64,000 nucleotides of DNA, taken from assembly GCA_914767715.1 (NCBI GenBank), contig OU612066.1:34200283-34264282 (forward strand). Direction: 5' to 3'. The notes under the pieces were generated by a model that saw nothing but the letters and a program-made list of their open reading frames with translations, was not told the origin of the DNA and made no database searches. Positions 1 to 11,717 of this stretch are shown piece after piece; the stretch's first letter is position 1; every line of letters starts with the position of its first letter. The translations under genes were made by a program, and so were the position numbers. Source of the DNA: Membranipora membranacea. Its lineage: Eukaryota; Bryozoa; Gymnolaemata; Cheilostomatida; Membraniporidae.

Positions 1-1491
1 TGAAGATTAACTACCCTATTTTGGCTTTACATACAATTTATTGCAGATATGTGATTACACGATTGACTGGTTCCAATAGGCGACAGTCTTTCTGGCCCTT
101 AGTCATATCACTCCAAATCTGTGTGGTTATACTTCTATATTAGCTGATTTTGTATGCTTGTTGGTAAGGAAGTCATCTAGCTTATTATGGCTGTACATAC
201 ACAATAAGTTTAGCTGGTAGTAAGAGTATGAAGCTGACATGATAAGGTGATACTGTTCAGGCAATATGCTATACTGATGCAAGCATGTTGAGCAGAGGGC
301 TCTCGTGCTTCTAGAGATGATGCATCACAACATCTCTAGGCTTTGAAGGAAGTATTTGGAAGGTATGTAACATCTATAATGCTCATATGTGCATGAAATG
401 ATCAGCCTCTAAATTCAACGAAAACCCAAAAGATTGTTTTTAAAGCTGAGCGATTCGATCCCGATGTACCAATGTTATCTATTGATAGTCGATGAACATA
501 ATTTTTTGAAATTTTAGATGAGGTTAAATACCTAGAATTGACCATTGATAGTAATTTGCGAAAAAAGGCTGCTTATGTTTTCCCAAACAAACATCAACAT
601 TTAGCTGTCATATTTTACAGTCTGTTTCTAAGGAGCATATCAGCGTTATCCCTGCAACATTCAGTGTACTGGATCTTTGGTACTACTCTCACATCATGGA
701 CAGATAATATCTTGAGACTAGGTCCTTCAGGATAACTCTAAACACACCTCTCATTTTAGAGATACCTATGTTTTTTGTTACTATTAATTATATTTACATA
801 CTTAATCAGGGTGCTTGGTCACTGGGTGCAAGCCCCAGGGAACTGAGAATAAGGTTCAATGCGTAAGGCAGTCCTTGCACCCTGCTGTGCTCTGCTCAAG
901 CATGGCTTCCAGATTGAACCATGCCTGGTGTTTAGTGCTGGTAATGTAACTTATTCTTATTGCAGATATGTGAAAACACATTTGACAGTTACCAATGGGC
1001 AACAGCATATATGACTCTTTGTTATGTCACTCCAAATCTGTGAGTTTAGACTTCTACATTCTTTTATGTTGTATGCTTGTCGGTAAGTGAGTCATTCCTT
1101 GACGCCTGACAGTTTAATGCAAGGAGGAGAGATTGGTACTGTGTTTAGCAAACCTCTGAAAACATTGTTTAAATCACTAAGCAAGCTGCAATGAAGCTAG
1201 GCAAAATAGTATGTTGCCTCTATGATTGGCCTACCAGTTATAAGAATCGACAGTGTTTGGAGGCAAAGTTTATGAAAAGAGGCTTGAGGGATTAGGAGTT
1301 GGCTCCGTTGGTAAGAGACCTGGGACATTAGTGCGCAAGTGTATGACCCAAAGTTTTGATAAAAAAACATGTGCACTATCATAATTTTCAGATTCAAATG
1401 ATGCACATCTATAACATAAATCGTAGATATCTTAATCAATTAGAATATGTTATTGTTAGGGTAAAAGTTAGTTCTCCGAAGATGAAGAAGA
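1..1491. other. Non-coding flank left of the satellites
   Basis: I see no convincing gene here. The only open frames are short and have no recognisable domain. The stretch contains one pair of diverged direct repeats (listed separately) and a loose inverted repeat at about 819-880, where arms reading gggtgcaag and cttgcaccc face each other. The satellite begins abruptly at 1492, after a short purine-rich run at about 1479-1491. Confidence 0.6.
41..1102 (+). repeat. Pair of diverged dispersed repeats (41-182 and 958-1102)
   Basis: Two direct copies of a roughly 140-bp sequence share the start attgcagatatgtga, a central block tcactccaaatctgtg, and an end block ttgtatgcttg followed by ggtaag and gtcat. 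By eye they agree over most of their length with scattered substitutions and small gaps. No coding potential is visible. This is probably an old dispersed repeat family, but two copies alone do not show its class. Confidence 0.6.
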
Positions 1492-4400
1492 AGATCACAG
1501 TCGGGGGAAGCTGGACGCGCGAGGAGTGCCCCAGCGCTCCGCAGCGTGGCCCAGATCACAGTCGGGGGAAGCTGGACGCGCGAGGAGTGCCCCAGCGCTC
1601 CGCAGCGTGGCCCAGATCACAGTCGGGGGAAGCTGGACGCGCGAGGAGTGCCCCAGCGCTCCGCAGCGTGGCCCAGATCACAGTCGGGGGAAGCTGGACG
1701 CGCGAGGAGTGCCCCAGCGCTCCGCAGCGTGGCCCAGATCACAGTCGGGGGAAGCTGGACGCGCGAGGAGTGCCCCAGCGCTCCGCAGCGTGGCCCAGAT
1801 CACAGTCGGGGGAAGCTGGACGCGCGAGGAGTGCCCCAGCGCTCCGCAGCGTGGCCCAGATCACAGTCGGGGGAAGCTGGACGCGCGAGGAGTGCCCCAG
1901 CGCTCCGCAGCGTGGCCCAGATCACAGTCGGGGGAAGCTGGACGCGCGAGGAGTGCCCCAGCGCTCCGCAGCGTGGCCCAGATCACAGTCGGGGGAAGCT
2001 GGACGCGCGAGGAGTGCCCCAGCGCTCCGCAGCGTGGCCCAGATCACAGTCGGGGGAAGCTGGACGCGCGAGGAGTGCCCCAGCGCTCCGCAGCGTGGCC
2101 CAGATCACAGTCGGGGGAAGCTGGACGCGCGAGGAGTGCCCCAGCGCTCCGCAGCGTGGCCCAGATCACAGTCGGGGGAAGCTGGACGCGCGAGGAGTGC
2201 CCCAGCGCTCCGCAGCGTGGCCCAGATCACAGTCGGGGGAAGCTGGACGCGCGAGGAGTGCCCCAGCGCTCCGCAGCGTGGCCCAGATCACAGTCGGGGG
2301 AAGCTGGACGCGCGAGGAGTGCCCCAGCGCTCCGCAGCGTGGCCCAGATCACAGTCGGGGGAAGCTGGACGCGCGAGGAGTGCCCCAGCGCTCCGCAGCG
2401 TGGCCCAGATCACAGTCGGGGGAAGCTGGACGCGCGAGGAGTGCCCCAGCGCTCCGCAGCGTGGCCCAGATCACAGTCGGGGGAAGCTGGACGCGCGAGG
2501 AGTGCCCCAGCGCTCCGCAGCGTGGCCCAGATCACAGTCGGGGGAAGCTGGACGCGCGAGGAGTGCCCCAGCGCTCCGCAGCGTGGCCCAGATCACAGTC
2601 GGGGGAAGCTGGACGCGCGAGGAGTGCCCCAGCGCTCCGCAGCGTGGCCCAGATCACAGTCGGGGGAAGCTGGACGCGCGAGGAGTGCCCCAGCGCTCCG
2701 CAGCGTGGCCCAGATCACAGTCGGGGGAAGCTGGACGCGCGAGGAGTGCCCCAGCGCTCCGCAGCGTGGCCCAGATCACAGTCGGGGGAAGCTGGACGCG
2801 CGAGGAGTGCCCCAGCGCTCCGCAGCGTGGCCCAGATCACAGTCGGGGGAAGCTGGACGCGCGAGGAGTGCCCCAGCGCTCCGCAGCGTGGCCCAGATCA
2901 CAGTCGGGGGAAGCTGGACGCGCGAGGAGTGCCCCAGCGCTCCGCAGCGTGGCCCAGATCACAGTCGGGGGAAGCTGGACGCGCGAGGAGTGCCCCAGCG
3001 CTCCGCAGCGTGGCCCAGATCACAGTCGGGGGAGGCTGGACGCGCGAGGAGTGCCCCAGCGCTCCGCAGCGTGGCCCAGATCACAGTCGGGGGAGGCTGG
3101 ACGCGCGAGGAGTGCCCCAGCGCTCCGCAGCGTGGCCCAGATCACAGTCGGGGGAGGCTGGACGCGCGAGGAGTGCCCCAGCGCTCCGCAGCGTGGCCCA
3201 GATCACAGTCGGGGGAGGCTGGACGCGCGAGGAGTGCCCCAGCGCTCCGCAGCGTGGCCCAGATCACAGTCGGGGGAGGCTGGACGCGCGAGGAGTGCCC
3301 CAGCGCTCCGCAGCGTGGCCCAGATCACAGTCGGGGGAGGCTGGACGCGCGAGGAGTGCCCCAGCGCTCCGCAGCGTGGCCCAGATCACAGTCGGGGGAG
3401 GCTGGACGCGCGAGGAGTGCCCCAGCGCTCCGCAGCGTGGCCCAGATCACAGTCGGGGGAGGCTGGACGCGCGAGGAGTGCCCCAGCGCTCCGCAGCGTG
3501 GCCCAGATCACAGTCGGGGGAGGCTGGACGCGCGAGGAGTGCCCCAGCGCTCCGCAGCGTGGCCCAGATCACAGTCGGGGGAAGCTGGACGCGCGAGGAG
3601 TGCCCCAGCGCTCCGCAGCGTGGCCCAGATCACAGTCGGGGGAAGCTGGACGCGCGAGGAGTGCCCCAGCGCTCCGCAGCGTGGCCCAGATCACAGTCGG
3701 GGGAAGCTGGACGCGCGAGGAGTGCCCCAGCGCTCCGCAGCGTGGCCCAGATCACAGTCGGGGGAAGCTGGACGCGCGAGGAGTGCCCCAGCGCTCCGCA
3801 GCGTGGCCCAGATCACAGTCGGGGGAAGCTGGACGCGCGAGGAGTGCCCCAGCGCTCCGCAGCGTGGCCCAGATCACAGTCGGGGGAAGCTGGACGCGCG
3901 AGGAGTGCCCCAGCGCTCCGCAGCGTGGCCCAGATCACAGTCGGGGGAAGCTGGACGCGCGAGGAGTGCCCCAGCGCTCCGCAGCGTGGCCCAGATCACA
4001 GTCGGGGGAAGCTGGACGCGCGAGGAGTGCCCCAGCGCTCCGCAGCGTGGCCCAGATCACAGTCGGGGGAAGCTGGACGCGCGAGGAGTGCCCCAGCGCT
4101 CCGCAGCGTGGCCCAGATCACAGTCGGGGGAAGCTGGACGCGCGAGGAGTGCCCCAGCGCTCCGCAGCGTGGCCCAGATCACAGTCGGGGGAAGCTGGAC
4201 GCGCGAGGAGTGCCCCAGCGCTCCGCAGCGTGGCCCAGATCACAGTCGGGGGAAGCTGGACGCGCGAGGAGTGCCCCAGCGCTCCGCAGCGTGGCCCAGA
4301 TCACAGTCGGGGGAAGCTGGACGCGCGAGGAGTGCCCCAGCGCTCCGCAGCGTGGCCCAGATCACAGTCGGGGGAAGCTGGACGCGCGAGGAGTGCCCCA

Positions 4401-4560
4401 GCGCTCCGCAGCGTGGCCCAGATCACAGTCGGGGGAAGCTGGACGCGCGAGGAGTGCCCCAGCGCTCCGCAGCGTGGCCCAGATCACAGTCGGGGGAAGC
4501 TGGACGCGCGAGGAGTGCCCCAGCGCTCCGCAGCGTGGCCCAGATCACAGTCGGGGGAAG
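1492..4560. repeat. 61-bp tandem satellite, 50 full units plus 19 bp
   Basis: The unit runs from agatcacagtcggggg through a CpG-rich middle (acgcgcgagg, cagcgctccgcagcgtgg) to ccc. The pattern shifts by exactly one base per 60-base line, giving a 61-bp period, and 3050 bp hold exactly 50 units before a 19-bp partial unit. Units are almost identical. The clear exception is a run of nine consecutive units, about 3031-3535, in which ggggaagctgg becomes ggggaggctgg. Each unit has about seven CpG dinucleotides, so the array is a dense CpG block in AT-rich surroundings. It has no stop codon in any plus frame, which produces long meaningless open frames. No coding role is supported. Confidence 0.97.
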
Positions 4561-7500
4561 CCATTTTTTTAATGCCCAGATTACAGTCGGGGGAACTTGC
4601 CCCCTCCATTTTTTTAATGCCCAGATTACAGTCGGGGGAACTTGCCCCCTCCATTTTTTTAATGCCCAGATTACAGTCGGGGGAACTTGCCCCCTCCTTT
4701 TTTTTAATGCCCAGATTACAGTCGGGGGAACTTGCCCCCTCCATTTTTTTAATGCCCAGATTACAGTCGGGGGAACTTGCCCCCTCCATTTTTTTAATGC
4801 CCAGATTACAGTCGGGGGAACTTGCCCCCTCCATTTTTTTAATGCCCAGATTACAGTCGGGGGAACTTGCCCCCTCCATTTTTTTAATGCCCAGATTACA
4901 GTCGGGGGAACTTGCCCCCTCCATTTTTTTAATGCCCAGATTACAGTCGGGGGAACTTGCCCCCTCCATTTTTTTAATGCCCAGATTACAGTCGGGGGAA
5001 CTTGCCCCCTCCATTTTTTTAATGCCCAGATTACAGTCGGGGGAACTTGCCCCCTCCATTTTTTTAATGCCCAGATTACAGTCGGGGGAACTTGCCCCCT
5101 CCATTTTTTTAATGCCCAGATTACAGTCGGGGGAACTTGCCCCCTCCATTTTTTTAATGCCCAGATTACAGTCGGGGGAACTTGCCCCCTCCATTTTTTT
5201 AATGCCCAGATTACAGTCGGGGGAACTTGCCCCCTCCATTTTTTTAATGCCCAGATTACAGTCGGGGGAACTTGCCCCCTCCATTTTTTTAATGCCCAGA
5301 TTACAGTCGGGGGAACTTGCCCCCTCCATTTTTTTAATGCCCAGATTACAGTCGGGGGAACTTGCCCCCTCCATTTTTTTAATGCCCAGATTACAGTCGG
5401 GGGAACTTGCCCCCTCCATTTTTTTAATGCCCAGATTACAGTCGGGGGAACTTGCCCCCTCCATTTTTTTAATGCCCAGATTACAGTCGGGGGAACTTGC
5501 CCCCTCCATTTTTTTAATGCCCAGATTACAGTCGGGGGAACTTGCCCCCTCCATTTTTTTAATGCCCAGATTACAGTCGGGGGAACTTGCCCCCTCCATT
5601 TTTTTAATGCCCAGATTACAGTCGGGGGAACTTGCCCCCTCCATTTTTTTAATGCCCAGATTACAGTCGGGGGAACTTGCCCCCTCCATTTTTTTAATGC
5701 CCAGATTACAGTCGGGGGAACTTGCCCCCTCCATTTTTTTAATGCCCAGATTACAGTCGGGGGAACTTGCCCCCTCCATTGTTTTAATGCCCAGATTACA
5801 GTCGGGGGAACTTGCCCCCTCCATTGTTTTAATGCCCAGATTACAGTCGGGGGAACTTGCCCCCTCCATTGTTTTAATGCCCAGATTACAGTCGGGGGAA
5901 CTTGCCCCCTCCATTGTTTTAATGCCCAGATTACAGTCGGGGGAACTTGCCCCCTCCATTGTTTTAATGCCCAGATTACAGTCGGGGGAACTTGCCCCCT
6001 CCATTGTTTTAATGCCCAGATTACAGTCGGGGGAACTTGCCCCCTCCATTGTTTTAATGCCCAGATTACAGTCGGGGGAACTTGCCCCCTCCATTGTTTT
6101 AATGCCCAGATTACAGTCGGGGGAACTTGCCCCCTCCATTGTTTTAATGCCCAGATTACAGTCGGGGGAACTTGCCCCCTCCATTGTTTTAATGCCCAGA
6201 TTACAGTCGGGGGAACTTGCCCCCTCCATTGTTTTAATGCCCAGATTACAGTCGGGGGAACTTGCCCCCTCCATTGTTTTAATGCCCAGATTACAGTCGG
6301 GGGAACTTGCCCCCTCCATTGTTTTAATGCCCAGATTACAGTCGGGGGAACTTGCCCCCTCCATTGTTTTAATGCCCAGATTACAGTCGGGGGAACTTGC
6401 CCCCTCCATTGTTTTAATGCCCAGATTACAGTCGGGGGAACTTGCCCCCTCCATTGTTTTAATGCCCAGATTACAGTCGGGGGAACTTGCCCCCTCCATT
6501 GTTTTAATGCCCAGATTACAGTCGGGGGAACTTGCCCCCTCCATTGTTTTAATGCCCAGATTACAGTCGGGGGAACTTGCCCCCTCCATTTTTTTAATGC
6601 CCAGATTACAGTCGGGGGAACTTGCCCCCTCCATTTTTTTAATGCCCAGATTACAGTCGGGGGAACTTGCCCCCTCCATTTTTTTAATGCCCAGATTACA
6701 GTCGGGGGAACTTGCCCCCTCCATTGTTTTAATGCCCAGATTACAGTCGGGGGAACTTGCCCCCTCCATTGTTTTAATGCCCAGATTACAGTCGGGGGAA
6801 CTTGCCCCCTCCATTGTTTTAATGCCCAGATTACAGTCGGGGGAACTTGCCCCCTCCATTGTTTTAATGCCCAGATTACAGTCGGGGGAACTTGCCCCCT
6901 CCATTGTTTTAATGCCCAGATTACAGTCGGGGGAACTTGCCCCCTCCATTGTTTTAATGCCCAGATTACAGTCGGGGGAACTTGCCCCCTCCATTGTTTT
7001 AATGCCCAGATTACAGTCGGGGGAACTTGCCCCCTCCATTGTTTTAATGCCCAGATTACAGTCGGGGGAACTTGCCCCCTCCATTGTTTTAATGCCCAGA
7101 TTACAGTCGGGGGAACTTGCCCCCTCCATTGTTTTAATGCCCAGATTACAGTCGGGGGAACTTGCCCCCTCCATTGTTTTAATGCCCAGATTACAGTCGG
7201 GGGAACTTGCCCCCTCCATTGTTTTAATGCCCAGATTACAGTCGGGGGAACTTGCCCCCTCCATTGTTTTAATGCCCAGATTACAGTCGGGGGAACTTGC
7301 CCCCTCCATTGTTTTAATGCCCAGATTACAGTCGGGGGAACTTGCCCCCTCCATTGTTTTAATGCCCAGATTACAGTCGGGGGAACTTGCCCCCTCCATT
7401 GTTTTAATGCCCAGATTACAGTCGGGGGAACTTGCCCCCTCCATTGTTTTAATGCCCAGATTACAGTCGGGGGAACTTGCCCCCTCCATTGTTTTAATGC

Positions 7501-10500
7501 CCAGATTACAGTCGGGGGAACTTGCCCCCTCCATTGTTTTAATGCCCAGATTACAGTCGGGGGAACTTGCCCCCTCCATTGTTTTAATGCCCAGATTACA
7601 GTCGGGGGAACTTGCCCCCTCCATTGTTTTAATGCCCAGATTACAGTCGGGGGAACTTGCCCCCTCCATTGTTTTAATGCCCAGATTACAGTCGGGGGAA
7701 CTTGCCCCCTCCATTGTTTTAATGCCCAGATTACAGTCGGGGGAACTTGCCCCCTCCATTGTTTTAATGCCCAGATTACAGTCGGGGGAACTTGCCCCCT
7801 CCATTGTTTTAATGCCCAGATTACAGTCGGGGGAACTTGCCCCCTCCATTGTTTTAATGCCCAGATTACAGTCGGGGGAACTTGCCCCCTCCATTGTTTT
7901 AATGCCCAGATTACAGTCGGGGGAACTTGCCCCCTCCATTGTTTTAATGCCCAGATTACAGTCGGGGGAACTTGCCCCCTCCATTGTTTTAATGCCCAGA
8001 TTACAGTCGGGGGAACTTGCCCCCTCCATTGTTTTAATGCCCAGATTACAGTCGGGGGAACTTGCCCCCTCCATTGTTTTAATGCCCAGATTACAGTCGG
8101 GGGAACTTGCCCCCTCCATTGTTTTAATGCCCAGATTACAGTCGGGGGAACTTGCCCCCTCCATTGTTTTAATGCCCAGATTACAGTCGGGGGAACTTGC
8201 CCCCTCCATTGTTTTAATGCCCAGATTACAGTCGGGGGAACTTGCCCCCTCCATTGTTTTAATGCCCAGATTACAGTCGGGGGAACTTGCCCCCTCCATT
8301 GTTTTAATGCCCAGATTACAGTCGGGGGAACTTGCCCCCTCGATTTTTTTAATGCCCAGATTACAGTCGGGGGAACTTGCCCCCTCCATTGTTTTAATGC
8401 CCAGATTACAGTCGGGGGAACTTGCCCCCTCCATTGTTTTAATGCCCAGATTACAGTCGGGGGAACTTGCCCCCTCCATTGTTTTAATGCCCAGATTACA
8501 GTCGGGGGAACTTGCCCCCTCCATTTTTTTAATGCCCAGATTACAGTCGGGGGAACTTGCCCCCTCCATTGTTTTAATGCCCAGATTACAGTCGGGGGAA
8601 CTTGCCCCCTCCATTGTTTTAATGCCCAGATTACAGTCGGGGGAACTTGCCCCCTCCATTGTTTTAATGCCCAGATTACAGTCGGGGGAACTTGCCCCCT
8701 CCATTGTTTTAATGCCCAGATTACAGTCGGGGGAACTTGCCCCCTCCATTGTTTTAATGCCCAGATTACAGTCGGGGGAACTTGCCCCCTCCATTGTTTT
8801 AATGCCCAGATTACAGTCGGGGGAACTTGCCCCCTCCATTGTTTTAATGCCCAGATTACAGTCGGGGGAACTTGCCCCCTCCATTGTTTTAATGCCCAGA
8901 TTACAGTCGGGGGAACTTGCCCCCTCCATTGTTTTAATGCCCAGATTACAGTCGGGGGAACTTGCCCCCTCCATTGTTTTAATGCCCAGATTACAGTCGG
9001 GGGAACTTGCCCCCTCCATTGTTTTAATGCCCAGATTACAGTCGGGGGAACTTGCCCCCTCCATTGTTTTAATGCCCAGATTACAGTCGGGGGAACTTGC
9101 CCCCTCCATTGTTTTAATGCCCAGATTACAGTCGGGGGAACTTGCCCCCTCCATTGTTTTAATGCCCAGATTACAGTCGGGGGAACTTGCCCCCTCCATT
9201 GTTTTAATGCCCAGATTACAGTCGGGGGAACTTGCCCCCTCCATTTTTTTAATGCCCAGATTACAGTCGGGGGAACTTGCCCCCTCCATTGTTTTAATGC
9301 CCAGATTACAGTCGGGGGAACTTGCCCCCTCCATTGTTTTAATGCCCAGATTACAGTCGGGGGAACTTGCCCCCTCCATTGTTTTAATGCCCAGATTACA
9401 GTCGGGGGAACTTGCCCCCTCCATTGTTTTAATGCCCAGATTACAGTCGGGGGAACTTGCCCCCTCCATTGTTTTAATGCCCAGATTACAGTCGGGGGAA
9501 CTTGCCCCCTCCATTGTTTTAATGCCCAGATTACAGTCGGGGGAACTTGCCCCCTCCATTGTTTTAATGCCCAGATTACAGTCGGGGGAACTTGCCCCCT
9601 CCATTGTTTTAATGCCCAGATTACAGTCGGGGGAACTTGCCCCCTCCATTGTTTTAATGCCCAGATTACAGTCGGGGGAACTTGCCCCCTCCATTGTTTT
9701 AATGCCCAGATTACAGTCGGGGGAACTTGCCCCCTCCATTGTTTTAATGCCCAGATTACAGTCGGGGGAACTTGCCCCCTCCATTGTTTTAATGCCCAGA
9801 TTACAGTCGGGGGAACTTGCCCCCTCCATTGTTTTAATGCCCAGATTACAGTCGGGGGAACTTGCCCCCTCCATTATTTTAATGCCCAGATTACAGTCGG
9901 GGGAACTTGCCCCCTCCATTATTTTAATGCCCAGATTACAGTCGGGGGAACTTGCCCCCTCCATTATTTTAATGCCCAGATTACAGTCGGGGGAACTTGC
10001 CCCCTCCATTATTTTAATGCCCAGATTACAGTCGGGGGAACTTGCCCCCTCCATTATTTTAATGCCCAGATTACAGTCGGGGGAACTTGCCCCCTCCATT
10101 ATTTTAATGCCCAGATTACAGTCGGGGGAACTTGCCCCCTCCATTATTTTAATGCCCAGATTACAGTCGGGGGAACTTGCCCCCTCCATTATTTTAATGC
10201 CCAGATTACAGTCGGGGGAACTTGCCCCCTCCATTATTTTAATGCCCAGATTACAGTCGGGGGAACTTGCCCCCTCCATTGTTTTAATGCCCAGATTACA
10301 GTCGGGGGAACTTGCCCCCTCCATTATTTTAATGCCCAGATTACAGTCGGGGGAACTTGCCCCCTCCATTATTTTAATGCCCAGATTACAGTCGGGGGAA
10401 CTTGCCCCCTCCATTATTTTAATGCCCAGATTACAGTCGGGGGAACTTGCCCCCTCCATTATTTTAATGCCCAGATTACAGTCGGGGGAACTTGCCCCCT

Positions 10501-10905
10501 CCATTATTTTAATGCCCAGATTACAGTCGGGGGAACTTGCCCCCTCCATTATTTTAATGCCCAGATTACAGTCGGGGGAACTTGCCCCCTCCATTATTTT
10601 AATGCCCAGATTACAGTCGGGGGAACTTGCCCCCTCCATTATTTTAATGCCCAGATTACAGTCGGGGGAACTTGCCCCCTCCATTATTTTAATGCCCAGA
10701 TTACAGTCGGGGGAACTTGCCCCCTCCATTGTTTTAATGCCCAGATTACAGTCGGGGGAACTTGCCCCCTCCATTATTTTAATGCCCAGATTACAGTCGG
10801 GGGAACTTGCCCCCTCCATTATTTTAATGCCCAGATTACAGTCGGGGGAACTTGCCCCCTCCATTATTTTAATGCCCAGATTACAGTCGGGGGAACTTGC
10901 CCCCA
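4561..10905. repeat. 45-bp tandem satellite, about 141 units
   Basis: The unit has the form ccattNtttt, aatgcccaga, ttacagtcgg, gggaacttgc, cccct. Position 6 is the main variable base. It is T in units 1-27, mostly G from 5776 to about 9870 with scattered T units, and mostly A from 9871 to the end. Other changes are rare: cctttt in unit 4 (4696) and cgattt at 8341. Each unit contains GGGGG and CCCCC separated by aacttg, so it can form a short GC hairpin. The unit shares gcccagat, then c or t, then acagtcgggggaa with the 61-bp satellite. Its 3' end, acttgccccc, is the exact monomer of the next array. Confidence 0.97.
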
Positions 10906-11714
10906 CTTGCCCCCACTTGCCCCCACTTGCCCCCACTTGCCCCCACTTGCCCCCACTTGCCCCCACTTGCCCCCACTTGCCCCCACTTGCCCCCACTTGC
11001 CCCCACTTGCCCCCACTTGCCCCCACTTGCCCCCACTTGCCCCCACTTGCCCCCACTTGCCCCCACTTGCCCCCACTTGCCCCCACTTGCCCCCACTTGC
11101 CCCCACTTGCCCCCACTTGCCCCCACTTGCCCCCACTTGCCCCCACTTGCCCCCACTTGCCCCCACTTGCCCCCACTTGCCCCCACTTGCCCCCACTTGC
11201 CCCCACTTGCCCCCACTTGCCCCCACTTGCCCCCACTTGCCCCCACTTGCCCCCACTTGCCCCCACTTGCCCCCACTTGCCCCCACTTGCCCCCACTTGC
11301 CCCCACTTGCCCCCACTTGCCCCCACTTGCCCCCACTTGCCCCCACTTGCCCCCACTTGCCCCCACTTGCCCCCACTTGCCCCCACTTGCCCCCACTTGC
11401 CCCCACTTGCCCCCACTTGCCCCCACTTGCCCCCACTTGCCCCCACTTGCCCCCACTTGCCCCCACTTGCCCCCACTTGCCCCCACTTGCCCCCACTTGC
11501 CCCCACTTGCCCCCACTTGCCCCCACTTGCCCCCACTTGCCCCCACTTGCCCCCACTTGCCCCCACTTGCCCCCACTTGCCCCCACTTGCCCCCACTTGC
11601 CCCCACTTGCCCCCACTTGCCCCCACTTGCCCCCACTTGCCCCCACTTGCCCCCACTTGCCCCCACTTGCCCCCACTTGCCCCCACTTGCCCCCACTTGC
11701 CCCCACTTGCCCCC
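10895..11714. repeat. 10-bp tandem array, 82 perfect units
   Basis: The monomer acttgccccc repeats 82 times without a visible mismatch. It starts inside the last 45-bp unit, so the two arrays overlap by design rather than by insertion. On the minus strand it presents a G5 run every 10 bases with 5-base loops (caagt). This fits the usual G-quadruplex rule (runs of three or more G, loops of one to seven) many times over. The period is also close to one helical turn. Perfect homogeneity suggests very recent expansion, or assembly smoothing. Confidence 0.97.
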
Positions 11715-11717
11715 ACT

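Noticed and set aside
10895-11714. Telomeric repeat
   Set aside because: The 10-bp monomer is C-rich in a telomere-like way but does not match TTAGGG-type repeats, and it lies between other satellites inside the sequence.
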